Positions 17,558 to 25,818 of a stretch of 64,000 nucleotides of DNA are shown here, one piece after another; position 1 is the first letter of the stretch, and each line of letters begins with the position of its first letter. Source of the stretch: CAVXGU01 sp963761615 (GTDB taxonomy: Bacteria > Acidobacteriota > Vicinamibacteria > Vicinamibacterales > CAVVIG01); assembly GCA_963761615.1 (NCBI GenBank), contig CAVXGU010000001.1, positions 1-64,000 of the forward strand. The letters run 5' to 3'. Position numbers and translations under genes: made by a program. Below the pieces are notes generated by a model. The model was not told where the DNA came from, did not search any database, and was given only the letters and a program-made list of their open reading frames with translations.

Positions 17558-18080
17558 ATGCCAATGGACACCAGTCAGGTCGTCGCGCTGGGACTGGGCG
17601 TGGTTGCGTGCGGCTTCGACATTCGCACCAGGCACGTTCCCAATCTGCTGACACTCGGCGGCGGCGCCGCCGCCCTCTTGTATGCGCTCCTGGTGCACGG
17701 CGTCGGGGGCCTGCTCTCTGCCATCGGCGGATGGCTTACGGGGCTCGCCCTGTTTCTGCCCTTCTTCGCGCTCGGCGGCATGGGCGCCGGCGATGTCAAG
17801 CTGCTCGCGTGCATCGGTGCGTGGCTGGGCCCGCTGCCCGCGCTGTGGGTGGCGCTCTATACCGCGCTCGCAGGCGGCGTGATGGCGCTCGGTGCTGGCG
17901 GCCGCCACTGGATATCTGGGGCAGGCGTGCCGAAACGTCTGGTTGTTGCTCGCACACTGGCGCGTGAGCGGGCTCCGTCCGCTCCCGGGGCTCACGCTCG
18001 ACGAATCGGGACGCGGCAAGCGCCTGCCGTACGCCCTGCCGATTGTCGCGGGCACGGCAGCGGCCATCTGGCTGAGGTGA
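17558..18080 (+). CDS. cpaA: Prepilin peptidase (TadV/CpaA), frameshifted
   Basis: An A24-type aspartic prepilin peptidase for the Flp pilin. The first catalytic Asp is in CGFDIRTRHVPN and the second in the GMGAGDVKLLA motif (GxGD type), with hydrophobic helices between and after. The frame breaks near 17891: an extra G turns ALVLAAATGYLGQ into a spurious arginine/alanine-rich tail. The correct continuation reads ATGYLGQACRNVWLLLAHWR to KRLPYALPIVAGTAAAIWLR and stops at 18080, just before cpaB. Both catalytic residues precede the break. A one-base insertion of sequencing origin is the simplest explanation. ATG 17558 is followed by a second ATG at 17564. Confidence 0.82.
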
Positions 18081-18096
18081 CGCGAAAGACAGGAAG

Positions 18097-18957
18097 ATGA
18101 ATCGCAACGCACGCACTATCGTCGTCGTCCTCGTCGCCGTGATCGCCGCCAGCATCGCCAGTTACGGCGTGTACCAGGCGATCAGACGTATGCCAGTCCG
18201 GCAGGTCGAGGTCGCAAGCACGATGGTGGTGGCGGCCGCCAAGGACATTCCAGTGGGCGCCCGCCTCACCGCCGGGGACCTCAAGCTGGTCCCGTGGCCC
18301 GCGCGGGCGCCCGTGCCCAGGGGCTTCAGCAAGATCGAGGACGTCGTCGATCGCGGCGTCGTCACGGAGATTCTCGAGAACGAGCCGGTCACCGAGGCCA
18401 AGCTGGCGCCCGTCGAAGGCGGAGCCGGCCTGCCGCCGACCATCCCGCCTGGGATGCGCGCCATCTCGGTCCGCGTGAACGACGTCGTCGGCGTCGCCGG
18501 CTTCGTCACGCCCGGCACGCGCGTGGACGTGTTCGTCACGCTCGATCAGGGCAGCAACTCGTTCACCCGGACCGTGGTCAGCAACGTGCAGGTGCTCACC
18601 GCCGGCACCCGCTACGACCTGGACAAGTCCAAGGAAGGCCAGGCGATGCCCTCGTCCGTCGTCACACTGCTCCTGGCGCCGGACGATGCGGCGCGCGTGG
18701 TGCTGGCGGCGAGCGAGGGCCAGATCATGCTCGCCCTGCGCAACCCGATGGACGTGACGCCGACGCCCGACGCCATGGCCCGCACCGCCTCGCTCTTTCC
18801 CCCGTCGGCGCAGGAGCCGGCGCCCCAGCGTGCGCCGCGACCGAAGCCGGCGGCGCAGCCCGCTCCCCCGCCGGCTCCGCCGCCGCCGGCTCCGCCGCCG
18901 CCGTACACCGTGGAGGCCATTCGCGGGGCCAAACGATCCGAAGAGACGCTCCGATGA
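18097..18957 (+). CDS. cpaB: Flp pilus assembly protein CpaB
   Basis: The 286-residue protein has an N-terminal membrane segment (TIVVVLVAVIAASIASYGVYQAI) and an SAF domain at roughly residues 45-105 (VVAAKDIPVGARLTAGDLKLVPWP, then ENEPVTEAKLAP). The RcpC/CpaB domain follows, with MRAISVRVNDVVGVAGFVTPGTRVDVFVTL and VTLLLAPDDAARVVLAASEGQIMLALRNP. The C-terminus is a proline/alanine-rich linker (PAPPPAPPPPAPPPP). CpaB works in the periplasm with the CpaC secretin. It starts 16 bases after the cpaA stop, and its own stop overlaps the cpaC start (ATGA). Confidence 0.9.
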   Translation: MNRNARTIVVVLVAVIAASIASYGVYQAIRRMPVRQVEVASTMVVAAAKDIPVGARLTAGDLKLVPWPARAPVPRGFSKIEDVVDRGVVTEILENEPVTEAKLAPVEGGAGLPPTIPPGMRAISVRVNDVVGVAGFVTPGTRVDVFVTLDQGSNSFTRTVVSNVQVLTAGTRYDLDKSKEGQAMPSSVVTLLLAPDDAARVVLAASEGQIMLALRNPMDVTPTPDAMARTASLFPPSAQEPAPQRAPRPKPAAQPAPPPAPPPPAPPPPYTVEAIRGAKRSEETLR

Positions 18958-20342
18958 AGGGCCCAGCCATGCGCTCGACGATGAAACGACGGTTGACGGC
19001 GGTCGCGGTCTTCGTGGCCCTTTGCGCCGCGGCGCCCTGGGCCGCCCAGCAGGACCAGGCGACACCAGCCGTCCAGCGGCTCGACGTCACGGCCGGACGA
19101 TCGATGGTGCTGACGACGGACTTCGACATCAAGCGCCTCGCGATCACGAACCCGGCCGTGGCCGACGCCACCGTCGTGGAGCCGCGCGAGGTCCTGATCG
19201 ATGGCAAGGCGCCGGGCACGGTCAGCCTGATCCTCTGGGGCGACACGACGCGCGTGCAGTACGACGTCGCCGTCGCGCCGGCGATCACGCAGCTGCAGCA
19301 GCAGTTGCGGGAGCTCTTCCCCGGCGAGGACATCAACGTCACGATCACCGACGAGGCGACGACGCTCTGGGGGCGCGTCTCGAGCAACGCGATCATGCTG
19401 CGCGCCGGGGAGATCGCGACCAAGACCTCGTCGAAGACGAAGGTCATCAACCTGCTGCAGGTCCCCGGTGGCATCGAGAGCCAGCAGGTGCTGCTGCAGG
19501 TGCGCTTCGCCGAGGTCAATCGCAACGCCCTCAAGGAAGCCGGCATCAACATCTTCACGGGACAGTCCAAGGACACGATCGCACGGAGCGCGACCGAGCA
19601 GTTCAGCTCGTCGCCGGTTTTCGAGAAGGACGGCACGCTGACGTTCAGCGACTTCCTCAACCTCTTCGTGTTCAGCAAGAAGTACGACGTGGGCGCATTG
19701 CTGAAGGCCCTCGAGACCAAGGGCGATCTCCAGAGCCTCGCCGAGCCGAATCTGATCGCCTATAACGGCCAGGAAGCCAGCTTCCTCGCGGGCGGCGAGA
19801 TTCCGGTGCCCGTCGTGACCGGCACCGGCGGCACCGCAGCGATCAGCGTCACCTACAAGGAGTTCGGAATCAGCCTCGATTTCACACCGACGATCGCCGG
19901 CGACGTCATCCGGCTGCACGTGAGACCGGAGGTGAGCGCGCTCGATTTCGCGAACGGAGTCTCGATCAATGGCTTCCGGATCCCCGCACTCACGACGCGC
20001 CGGGCCGAGACCGAGGTCGAGCTGCGAGACGGGCAGTCGTTCGCAATTGCCGGACTGATGAACAACGTCTCCCAGAACACGCGCGAAGCCATCCCGCTTC
20101 TCGGCAGCCTGCCCATTCTCGGCAACCTGTTCAAGAGCCGGTCGTTCAACCAGCAGCGGACGGAGCTCATGGTGCTCGTCACGCCGCACCTGGTCCAGGC
20201 GCTGGATCCGGACGAAGTCCCCTCGCTGCCGACCGATTCGAAGCAGTTCCTGCCGCCGGACGCGTCGATCGGATCCGGGCTGCAGGGCGGCGGCGGCACC
20301 GTGGACGGCCCCGCGCCGGCGCCGCCGGCGCAGAAACCGTAA
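18954..20342 (+). CDS. cpaC: Tad pilus secretin CpaC (RcpA)
   Basis: The 462-residue protein starts with a signal peptide (RRLTAVAVFVALCAAAPWAAQ) and has the pilus/BON-like N-domains (SMVLTTDFDIKRLAITNPAVADATVV, then LREEFP-like and VTITDEATTLWGRV). The conserved secretin core follows: VLLQVRFAEVNRNALKEAG, LAEPNLIAYNGQEASFLAGGEIPVP, VTYKEFGISLDFTP, GLMNNVSQNTREAIPLLGSLPILGNLFKS and TELMVLVTPHLV. It forms the outer-membrane channel for the Flp pilus, which implies a Gram-negative envelope. The start ATG 18954 overlaps the cpaB stop. Confidence 0.93.
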   Translation: MKGPAMRSTMKRRLTAVAVFVALCAAAPWAAQQDQATPAVQRLDVTAGRSMVLTTDFDIKRLAITNPAVADATVVEPREVLIDGKAPGTVSLILWGDTTRVQYDVAVAPAITQLQQQLRELFPGEDINVTITDEATTLWGRVSSNAIMLRAGEIATKTSSKTKVINLLQVPGGIESQQVLLQVRFAEVNRNALKEAGINIFTGQSKDTIARSATEQFSSSPVFEKDGTLTFSDFLNLFVFSKKYDVGALLKALETKGDLQSLAEPNLIAYNGQEASFLAGGEIPVPVVTGTGGTAAISVTYKEFGISLDFTPTIAGDVIRLHVRPEVSALDFANGVSINGFRIPALTTRRAETEVELRDGQSFAIAGLMNNVSQNTREAIPLLGSLPILGNLFKSRSFNQQRTELMVLVTPHLVQALDPDEVPSLPTDSKQFLPPDASIGSGLQGGGGTVDGPAPAPPAQKP

Positions 20343-20351
20343 CGGGCGGGA

Positions 20352-21512
20352 GTGAAGGGCGGCGAAGAGCACGTGAACGGAGCGGTCGGTATCATCGGCG
20401 GATCGGATCGGCAGATCGAGGACCTGGTGCGCGCCGCCGGCATGCGGCCGGTCGCGCTGCGTCCCGACGAGCTGACCTCGCCCAACCGCCAGGCGGCCCC
20501 GCCCGACGTCGTCCTCGTGGACGTGCGGGCCGACCGGCGCCTGCTCGCCTCGGTCGGCGCGATCAAGCGCCGCTACCCTGCGACCGGCGTAGCCATCATC
20601 GCACCGGCGCTCGAGCCGGAGCTCATGCTCGAGGCCATGCGTGCCGGCGTGACCGAGTGCGTGGCGGAGCCGCTCACCCAGGGCGCGCTCGAGACCGCGA
20701 TCAGCCGGGTCATGGTGCAGCGCGCGACCCCGGTCGAGGGGCGGGTGTTCGCGATCATCGGCGCAAAGGGGGGCGTCGGCACCACGACGATTGCCGCCAA
20801 CCTCGCCGAAGCCCTGGCCCAGGCGCTGAACGATGCGCTCCTCATCGACCTGCACGTCGCGATGGGCGACGCGGCCGTGTTCCTCGGCGTCGAGCCGCGG
20901 TTCAGCATCGTCGAGGCGCTCGAGAACACGCACCGCCTCGACGAGGCGTTCTTCCGCAGCCTGGTCGTGCACACCCGGTCCGGCCTGGACCTGCTGGCCT
21001 CGTCGCCGAGCCTGGCCTCGGGCTCGCTCGATCCGCAGCGCCTGCGGACGCTCATCGACTTCGCCGTCCGGTACTATCGCGCGGTGGTCCTCGACGTGCC
21101 GCAGACCGATCCGGCGGCGCTCGACTCGCTCGAGGCCGCGTCGTCGATCTTCGTCGTCGTCAACCACGAGCTGCCGACGGTGCGGAGCGCGTATCGCCTG
21201 GTGGCCCGCCTCCGCCAGCGGTACGGCAGCGACCGCATCGCCCTGTTGGTGAACCGCTCGGATCGCACGGCGGACATCTCGCTCACCGACATCGAGAAGG
21301 CCGCCAACGCCAAGATCAAGCACGTGTTCCCGAGCGACTACAAGCCGGCGCTGGCGGCCGTGAACCAGGGCCGCCTGCTCGCGCGGTCGAACCAGGGCAA
21401 GCTCGCGGCGTCGTTCCACGCCCTCGCGCGCGTCCTGACCGGGCTGGAACCGGCGCAGACCGAAGAGGCGGGCCGGCTGTTCGGCTGGCTGGCCCCCAGA
21501 CGCTCGGAATAG
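20352..21512 (+). CDS. cpaE: Pilus assembly ATPase CpaE/TadZ
   Basis: The 386-residue protein has an atypical receiver-like N-terminal domain (about residues 10-125: VVLVDVRADRRLLASVG, AIIAPALEPELMLEAMRAG). A MinD/ParA-type ATPase domain follows, with a deviant Walker A IGAKGGVGTTTIAAN near 136 and LLIDLHVAMGDAAVFLG, VVLDVPQTDPAALDSLEAA, VVVNHELPTVRSA. TadZ/CpaE proteins localise the Tad machine at the cell pole. The start is GTG 20352, nine bases after cpaC. Confidence 0.88.
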   Translation: MKGGEEHVNGAVGIIGGSDRQIEDLVRAAGMRPVALRPDELTSPNRQAAPPDVVLVDVRADRRLLASVGAIKRRYPATGVAIIAPALEPELMLEAMRAGVTECVAEPLTQGALETAISRVMVQRATPVEGRVFAIIGAKGGVGTTTIAANLAEALAQALNDALLIDLHVAMGDAAVFLGVEPRFSIVEALENTHRLDEAFFRSLVVHTRSGLDLLASSPSLASGSLDPQRLRTLIDFAVRYYRAVVLDVPQTDPAALDSLEAASSIFVVVNHELPTVRSAYRLVARLRQRYGSDRIALLVNRSDRTADISLTDIEKAANAKIKHVFPSDYKPALAAVNQGRLLARSNQGKLAASFHALARVLTGLEPAQTEEAGRLFGWLAPRRSE

Positions 21513-21521
21513 AGGCCAGAC

Positions 21522-22862
21522 ATGCCACCCCCCTTCTCCCTCTCGCTCCGCGGCGCCACCGGGTCGTCGGTCGACACGCGGCGTCCCGACTACCAGGACC
21601 TCAAGAGCCGCGTCCACCAGACCCTGCTCGATCGACTCGACCTCGAGCGGCTGACGTACGTCAAGCGCGAGGAGGCCGAACCCGAGATCCGCCGCCTCAT
21701 CATCACGATGCTCGATCGGGAAACCGAGCAGATGCCGCTCACGCTCTCGGAGCGCGAGAGCCTCACCGCCGACGTCCTCAACGAGCTGTTCGGCCTGGGC
21801 CCGCTCGAGGTGCTGCTGCGCGACCCCGCGATCTCGGACATTCTCGTCAACCGCTACGACCAGGTGTACATCGAGCGGAACGGCGTCATCGAGCACACCG
21901 ACATCGTCTTCAAGGACGACCGGCACCTGCTGCGGATCATCGAGCGGATCGTCAGCGCCGTGGGCCGCCGCATCGACGAGTCGAGCCCGATGGTCGACGC
22001 CCGGCTCGCGGACGGTTCGCGCGTGAACGCCGTGATCCCGCCGATCGCGCTCGACGGCCCCGTGCTCTCGATCCGGCGGTTCCGCACCGAGAAGATGGAA
22101 GCGTCGGACCTGGTCGCCCGCGACACCCTCACCGAGCCGATGCTCGAATTCCTCATGGCTGCAGTGGCGTCGCGGCTGAACATCATCGTGTCGGGCGGCA
22201 CCGGCGCCGGCAAGACGACGCTGCTCAACGTCCTGTCCGGGTTCATCTCGGATCGCGAGCGCATCGTGACCATCGAGGACGCGGCCGAGCTCGTGCTCCG
22301 GCAGCGCCACGTCGTCCGGCTGGAAACCAGGCCGGCGAACATCGAGGGCAAGGGTGCGGTCCGCCAGCGCGATCTCGTCATCAACGCGCTGCGCATGCGG
22401 CCGGATCGCATCATCCTCGGCGAGGTCCGCGGCGAGGAAGCCCTGGACATGCTGCAGGCGATGAACACCGGACACGACGGCGGCCTGACGACCATCCACG
22501 CCAACAGCACGCGGGACGCGCTGCACCGGCTCGACACGATGGTGTCGATGGCCGGCGTCAACCTGCAGGAAAGAGCCATCCTGCAGCAGATCGCGTCCGC
22601 CATCAATCTTCTCGTTCACGTGACCCGCCTGTCGGACGGCGCCCGCAAGGTCACCGCCGTCACCGAGCTGACGGGCATGGAAGGTGACGTCATCACCTCG
22701 CAGGACATTTTCCTGTTCGAACGGGTGGGCATCGGTGAAGATGGCAAGGTCCGCGGGCGCTTCCGCGCGACCGGCATCCGTCCCAAGTGTGCCGACCGCA
22801 TCGTCGCGTCGGGCCGGGCCCTGCCACCGGAGATGTTCGAGCACGTCAAGGTCGTGGTGTGA
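21522..22862 (+). CDS. cpaF: Tad pilus secretion ATPase CpaF/TadA
   Basis: This 446-residue type II/IV secretion ATPase powers Flp pilus assembly. It has the N-terminal domain with ELFGLGPLEVLLRDPAISDILVN and DERRIDESSPMVDARL-like segments, a Walker A SGGTGAGKTTLLNVLSG near residue 224, an Asp box (IVTIEDAAELVL), Walker B IILGEVRGEEALDMLQAMNTGHDGG near 296 and the conserved TTIHANSTRDALHRLDTM. It is cytosolic and should act on the TadB/TadC platform encoded next. It starts nine bases after cpaE. Confidence 0.94.
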   Translation: MPPPFSLSLRGATGSSVDTRRPDYQDLKSRVHQTLLDRLDLERLTYVKREEAEPEIRRLIITMLDRETEQMPLTLSERESLTADVLNELFGLGPLEVLLRDPAISDILVNRYDQVYIERNGVIEHTDIVFKDDRHLLRIIERIVSAVGRRIDESSPMVDARLADGSRVNAVIPPIALDGPVLSIRRFRTEKMEASDLVARDTLTEPMLEFLMAAVASRLNIIVSGGTGAGKTTLLNVLSGFISDRERIVTIEDAAELVLRQRHVVRLETRPANIEGKGAVRQRDLVINALRMRPDRIILGEVRGEEALDMLQAMNTGHDGGLTTIHANSTRDALHRLDTMVSMAGVNLQERAILQQIASAINLLVHVTRLSDGARKVTAVTELTGMEGDVITSQDIFLFERVGIGEDGKVRGRFRATGIRPKCADRIVASGRALPPEMFEHVKVVV

Positions 22863-22881
22863 CGGAGCGAGGGGTGCCACG

Positions 22882-23843
22882 ATGCTGATTGCCGGGATCG
22901 TGTTCGTCGGCGTCCTCGCCGTCGTCGTCGGCGCGTACTGGATTGCGGTCGTCATGCCGGAAGCCGTCGGACAGCACGCACTACGCCGGCGCCTGACGAG
23001 CGACGATCTCTCAATAGTCAGCCTGCAGCTCGTCAAGCGGCCCGAGGTCCTCAGCCGGATCGGCCTGCTGAACGTCACGCTCCGCCGCCTTGGCAACCTG
23101 TCGAACCCGCTCAAGAACCTGATCGACGAGTCGGGCCTCCACCTGACCGTCGGCACGTTCCTGCTGCTGTCGAGCTCCACGTTCTTCGCCGTCGTGCTGG
23201 CCGTCGACGCGTACACGACGCTGTGGTGGCTGGCGGTGCTGGCCGGCGCGGCCGCTGCCTTCGTCCCGCTCGTGGTCGTGCGGCAGCTCCGCGACTCGCC
23301 GGATCCGCCAGTTCGAGGAGCAGTTCCCGGAGGCCATCGAGCTCATCGCCCGCGCGATGCGCGCCGGCCACGCCTTCGCCACGGGGCTGAAAATGGCCGC
23401 CGACGAGCTGCCCGCGCCGGCCGGGCCGGAGTTCAAGACGCTCTACGAGCTGCAGAACTACGGCGCCCAGCTGCCCGACGCGCTCAGAAGCTTCGCCAAC
23501 CGGATCCCGTCGCTCGACGCGCGGTTCTTCGTGACCGCCGTCCTGACCCAGCGCGAGGCGGGCGGCAACCTCGCCGAGGTGCTCGACCGGCTCGCATCCG
23601 TCATGCGCGAGCGCTTCCGGATCAAGCGGGAGGTCCGCGTCCGCTCGGCGCACGGCCGCATCACCGCCTTCATCCTCGCGGGCATGCCGCCGGCCCTCGC
23701 CGGCCTGATGATGCTGAGCCAATCCCGAGGATTTCAAGATCCTGTTCACCGATCCGCTGGGCATCCGGATGATCCTCCTGGCGGTCGCGCTGCAGATCGT
23801 CGGAACGCTCGTGGTGCGGCGGCTCGTGGACATCGAGTACTGA
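22882..23843 (+). CDS. tadB: Tad pilus platform protein TadB, frameshifted twice
   Basis: A type II secretion F-domain membrane protein. The N-terminal part has a membrane helix (MLIAGIVFVGVLAVVVGAYW), then LLNVTLRRLGNLSNPLKNLIDESG and two more helices. An extra C near 23298 breaks the frame just before RIRQFEEQFPEAIELIARAMRAGHAF. The F domain continues with FANRIPSLDARFFVTAVLTQREAGGNLAEVLDRLASVMRERFRIKREVR. A second extra C near 23719 displaces the last segment, EDFKILFTDPLGIRMILLAVALQIVGTLVVRRLVDIEY, which ends at the TGA 23841-23843. With both bases removed the protein is full-length, so I treat the gene as intact. Confidence 0.85.
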
Positions 23844-23853
23844 GGGGCGCACT

Positions 23854-24771
23854 GTGGCATCGATTCCCCTGGCTCTGATCGTCGTCTGCGTCTTCATCTC
23901 CGTCGCCCTGCTGGCGGGACTGGCGGCGTCGACCGTGCTCTCGTCGACGTCGGCGGAGCGCCAGCGGCTGTGGGCGGTGACTCGGGCGACGGAGCCCCTC
24001 GCGCTGCCCGACGCACTGACTCTGTCGACGGACGCGGCCCCGGATTCCTGGCAGCACATCTCGAGGCTGTTCGGCCGGTCGGAGAAGGAAACGAGCCGTC
24101 TCCGGGTGCGGCTGGCGCGTGCCGGCTTCCACCATCCGGGCGCGTCCGTGATCTACACGCTCGCCGAGTTCGGCGCACCCCTCGTCGTCGCCGGGGTGCT
24201 CCTGCTCCTGCTCCACGGGCAGGTGGCCTGGATCGCGGCCGTCGTGGGCGCCTTGATCGCGTTCGCCGTGCCGGGATTCATCGTCGACCGGCGGCTTTCG
24301 GCGCGCCGGCGCGAGATCGAGAACGGGCTCCCCGACGCTCTGGATCTGCTCGTCGTCTGCATCGAGGCCGGCTCCGGGCTCGATCAGGCGATCATCAAGA
24401 CGAGCGACGAGCTGTCCATCGCGTACCCGGCGCTCGCCGAGGAGCTGCGGATCGTGACGACCGAGATCCGCGCCGGCAAGCCGCGGATCGAGGCCTTCAA
24501 GAACCTCGCGCAGCGCACCAAGGTGGACGACGTCCGGGCGCTCGTCGCGATGCTCGTGCAGACCGACCGCTTCGGCACGAGCGTGGGCCAGGCCCTCAGG
24601 ACGCACGCCGACGTCTCGAGGACCAAGCGGCGCCAGCGCGCCGAGGAACGGGCGCAGAAGGTCGGCGTGAAGCTCGTGTTTCCGCTCGTGCTCTGCTTCT
24701 TCCCGGCGTTCTACGTGGTGGTGATGGGACCCGCGATTATTCAGTTCGTTCGAGTGTTCATGCACCAGTGA
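23854..24771 (+). CDS. tadC: Tad pilus platform protein TadC
   Basis: The 305-residue integral membrane protein has a type II secretion F domain: an N-terminal helix, the conserved segment RLSARRREIENGLPDALDLLVVCIEAGSGLDQAI, then FKNLAQRTKVDDVRALVAMLVQTDRFGTSVGQALRTHADVSRTKRRQRAEERAQKVGVKLVFPLVLCFFPAFYVVVMGPAI. With TadB it makes the inner-membrane platform. The start is GTG 23854, ten bases after the restored tadB stop. Confidence 0.92.
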   Translation: MASIPLALIVVCVFISVALLAGLAASTVLSSTSAERQRLWAVTRATEPLALPDALTLSTDAAPDSWQHISRLFGRSEKETSRLRVRLARAGFHHPGASVIYTLAEFGAPLVVAGVLLLLLHGQVAWIAAVVGALIAFAVPGFIVDRRLSARRREIENGLPDALDLLVVCIEAGSGLDQAIIKTSDELSIAYPALAEELRIVTTEIRAGKPRIEAFKNLAQRTKVDDVRALVAMLVQTDRFGTSVGQALRTHADVSRTKRRQRAEERAQKVGVKLVFPLVLCFFPAFYVVVMGPAIIQFVRVFMHQ

Positions 24772-24799
24772 TTGGCCCGGCTTCCAGGAGGAGGATTCG

Positions 24800-24895
24800 A
24801 TGAATGCGACGACGATTGGACTGATTGTGGCAACGGTGGTGGTGCTCGCGTTGTACCTGATGCGGCGGCGCTCGCGGCTTCACAAGGACGAGTGA
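24800..24895 (+). CDS. 31-residue single-pass membrane peptide in the Tad operon
   Basis: ATG 24800 to TGA 24893-24895 encodes a peptide starting MNATTIGLIVATVVVLALYL and ending MRRRSRLHKDE: one hydrophobic helix with a strongly basic cytoplasmic tail (N-out by the positive-inside rule). It has an excellent ribosome site, AGGAGGAGG, seven bases upstream. Its stop overlaps the ATG of the tadD-like gene (TGATG), so translation is probably coupled. I do not recognise a family. It could be a small accessory subunit of the TadB/TadC platform or only a translational coupler; the strong ribosome site supports real expression. Confidence 0.6.
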   Translation: MNATTIGLIVATVVVLALYLMRRRSRLHKDE

Positions 24896-25818
24896 TGCAC
24901 GTTCGCGTGCTGGTCGCGGCGGCTCTCCTCGCGGGCGGCTGCGCAGCGCATCGGCCTCCGGATCTGGCCGATCGCGTCGCGCCGCCCGACGCCGCGTCGC
25001 TCGAGACCTTCGTCGAGAAGGTCCGCGAGCTCTCGAAGCAGGCGAAGCCGCGGCCGGCCCACCCGCCGGTCACGCTCGAGCAGCGCGACCCGGGACTCGC
25101 CGCGGCGGAGCTCCTCGCGACGGCGGCGCCGACCGCCGCCAACCACCGGCTCCTCGCCGAGGCGTACGTCCGCGCCGGCGTGCTCGACGCGGCCTACGAC
25201 CAGTACTCGGCCGCGGTGAAGCTGGATCCGTCCGACGCGGCGTCCTACGACGGCCTCGCCCGGATCTGGCGCGACTGGGGCTTTCCCCACCTCGGCCTCG
25301 TCGACGCCTACCGCGCGATCTACTACGCGCCGGCGTCGGCCGTGCCGCAGAACACCCTCGGCACGCTGCTGCTGAACATGGGCCAGCTGGACAATGCACG
25401 CCAGGCGTTCGAGCGGGCCCTGGGCCTCGATCCGCACGCCGGCTACGTCTTCAACAACCTCTGCTACGCCGACTTGATGGCCGGCGACGGCGCGTCCGCG
25501 ATCGGCTGGTGCCAGCGGGCGGTCGAGGCCATGCCGGACCTCACCGCCGCCCGCAACAACCTCGCGCTCGCGTATGCAGCGACCGGCAATCTCGACGCGG
25601 CGAGCCGCGCGTTCGCCGCCGGCGGAGACGAGGCGGCCGCCCGCTACAACATGGGGATCGCGCTGATGGCCACCGCGCGGTTCGACGCCGCGGCGCTGGC
25701 GTTCGACGACGCCGCGGCCCTCGATCCGGCCAACGACCTGTCGCGCGTGCGCGCCCGCCAGGCGCGCACGCTGGCCGGATCCGCCACACCCGAAGCCGCC
25801 GATGCCCGCGTCCGCTGA
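24895..25818 (+). CDS. tadD: TadD-like TPR lipoprotein
   Basis: The 307-residue protein begins MHVRVLVAAALLAGGC, a lipoprotein signal with an LAGGC lipobox. It is followed by tetratricopeptide repeats, recognisable in AYVRAGVLDAAYDQYSAAVKLDPSDAASYDGLARIW, GTLLLNMGQLDNARQAFERALGLDPHAGYVFNNLCYADL and NLALAYAATGNLDAASRAFA. TadD lipoproteins help secretin assembly in Tad systems. The start ATG 24895 overlaps the stop of the 31-residue peptide. The last 17 bases overlap the next gene. Confidence 0.82.
   Translation: MHVRVLVAAALLAGGCAAHRPPDLADRVAPPDAASLETFVEKVRELSKQAKPRPAHPPVTLEQRDPGLAAAELLATAAPTAANHRLLAEAYVRAGVLDAAYDQYSAAVKLDPSDAASYDGLARIWRDWGFPHLGLVDAYRAIYYAPASAVPQNTLGTLLLNMGQLDNARQAFERALGLDPHAGYVFNNLCYADLMAGDGASAIGWCQRAVEAMPDLTAARNNLALAYAATGNLDAASRAFAAGGDEAAARYNMGIALMATARFDAAALAFDDAAALDPANDLSRVRARQARTLAGSATPEAADARVR

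Noticed and set aside
18612..23216. 1534-codon minus-strand open frame opposite the Tad genes
   Set aside because: It is opposite cpaB-tadB, whose motifs are unmistakable. Long antisense frames are expected at this GC content, and the translation is low-complexity Arg/Asp/Gly-rich sequence.
23290..23730. Programmed ribosomal frameshifting in tadB and other broken genes
   Set aside because: The break sites share no slippery heptamer or downstream structure and occur in many unrelated genes. Most restore with removal of one base, so sequencing error is simpler.
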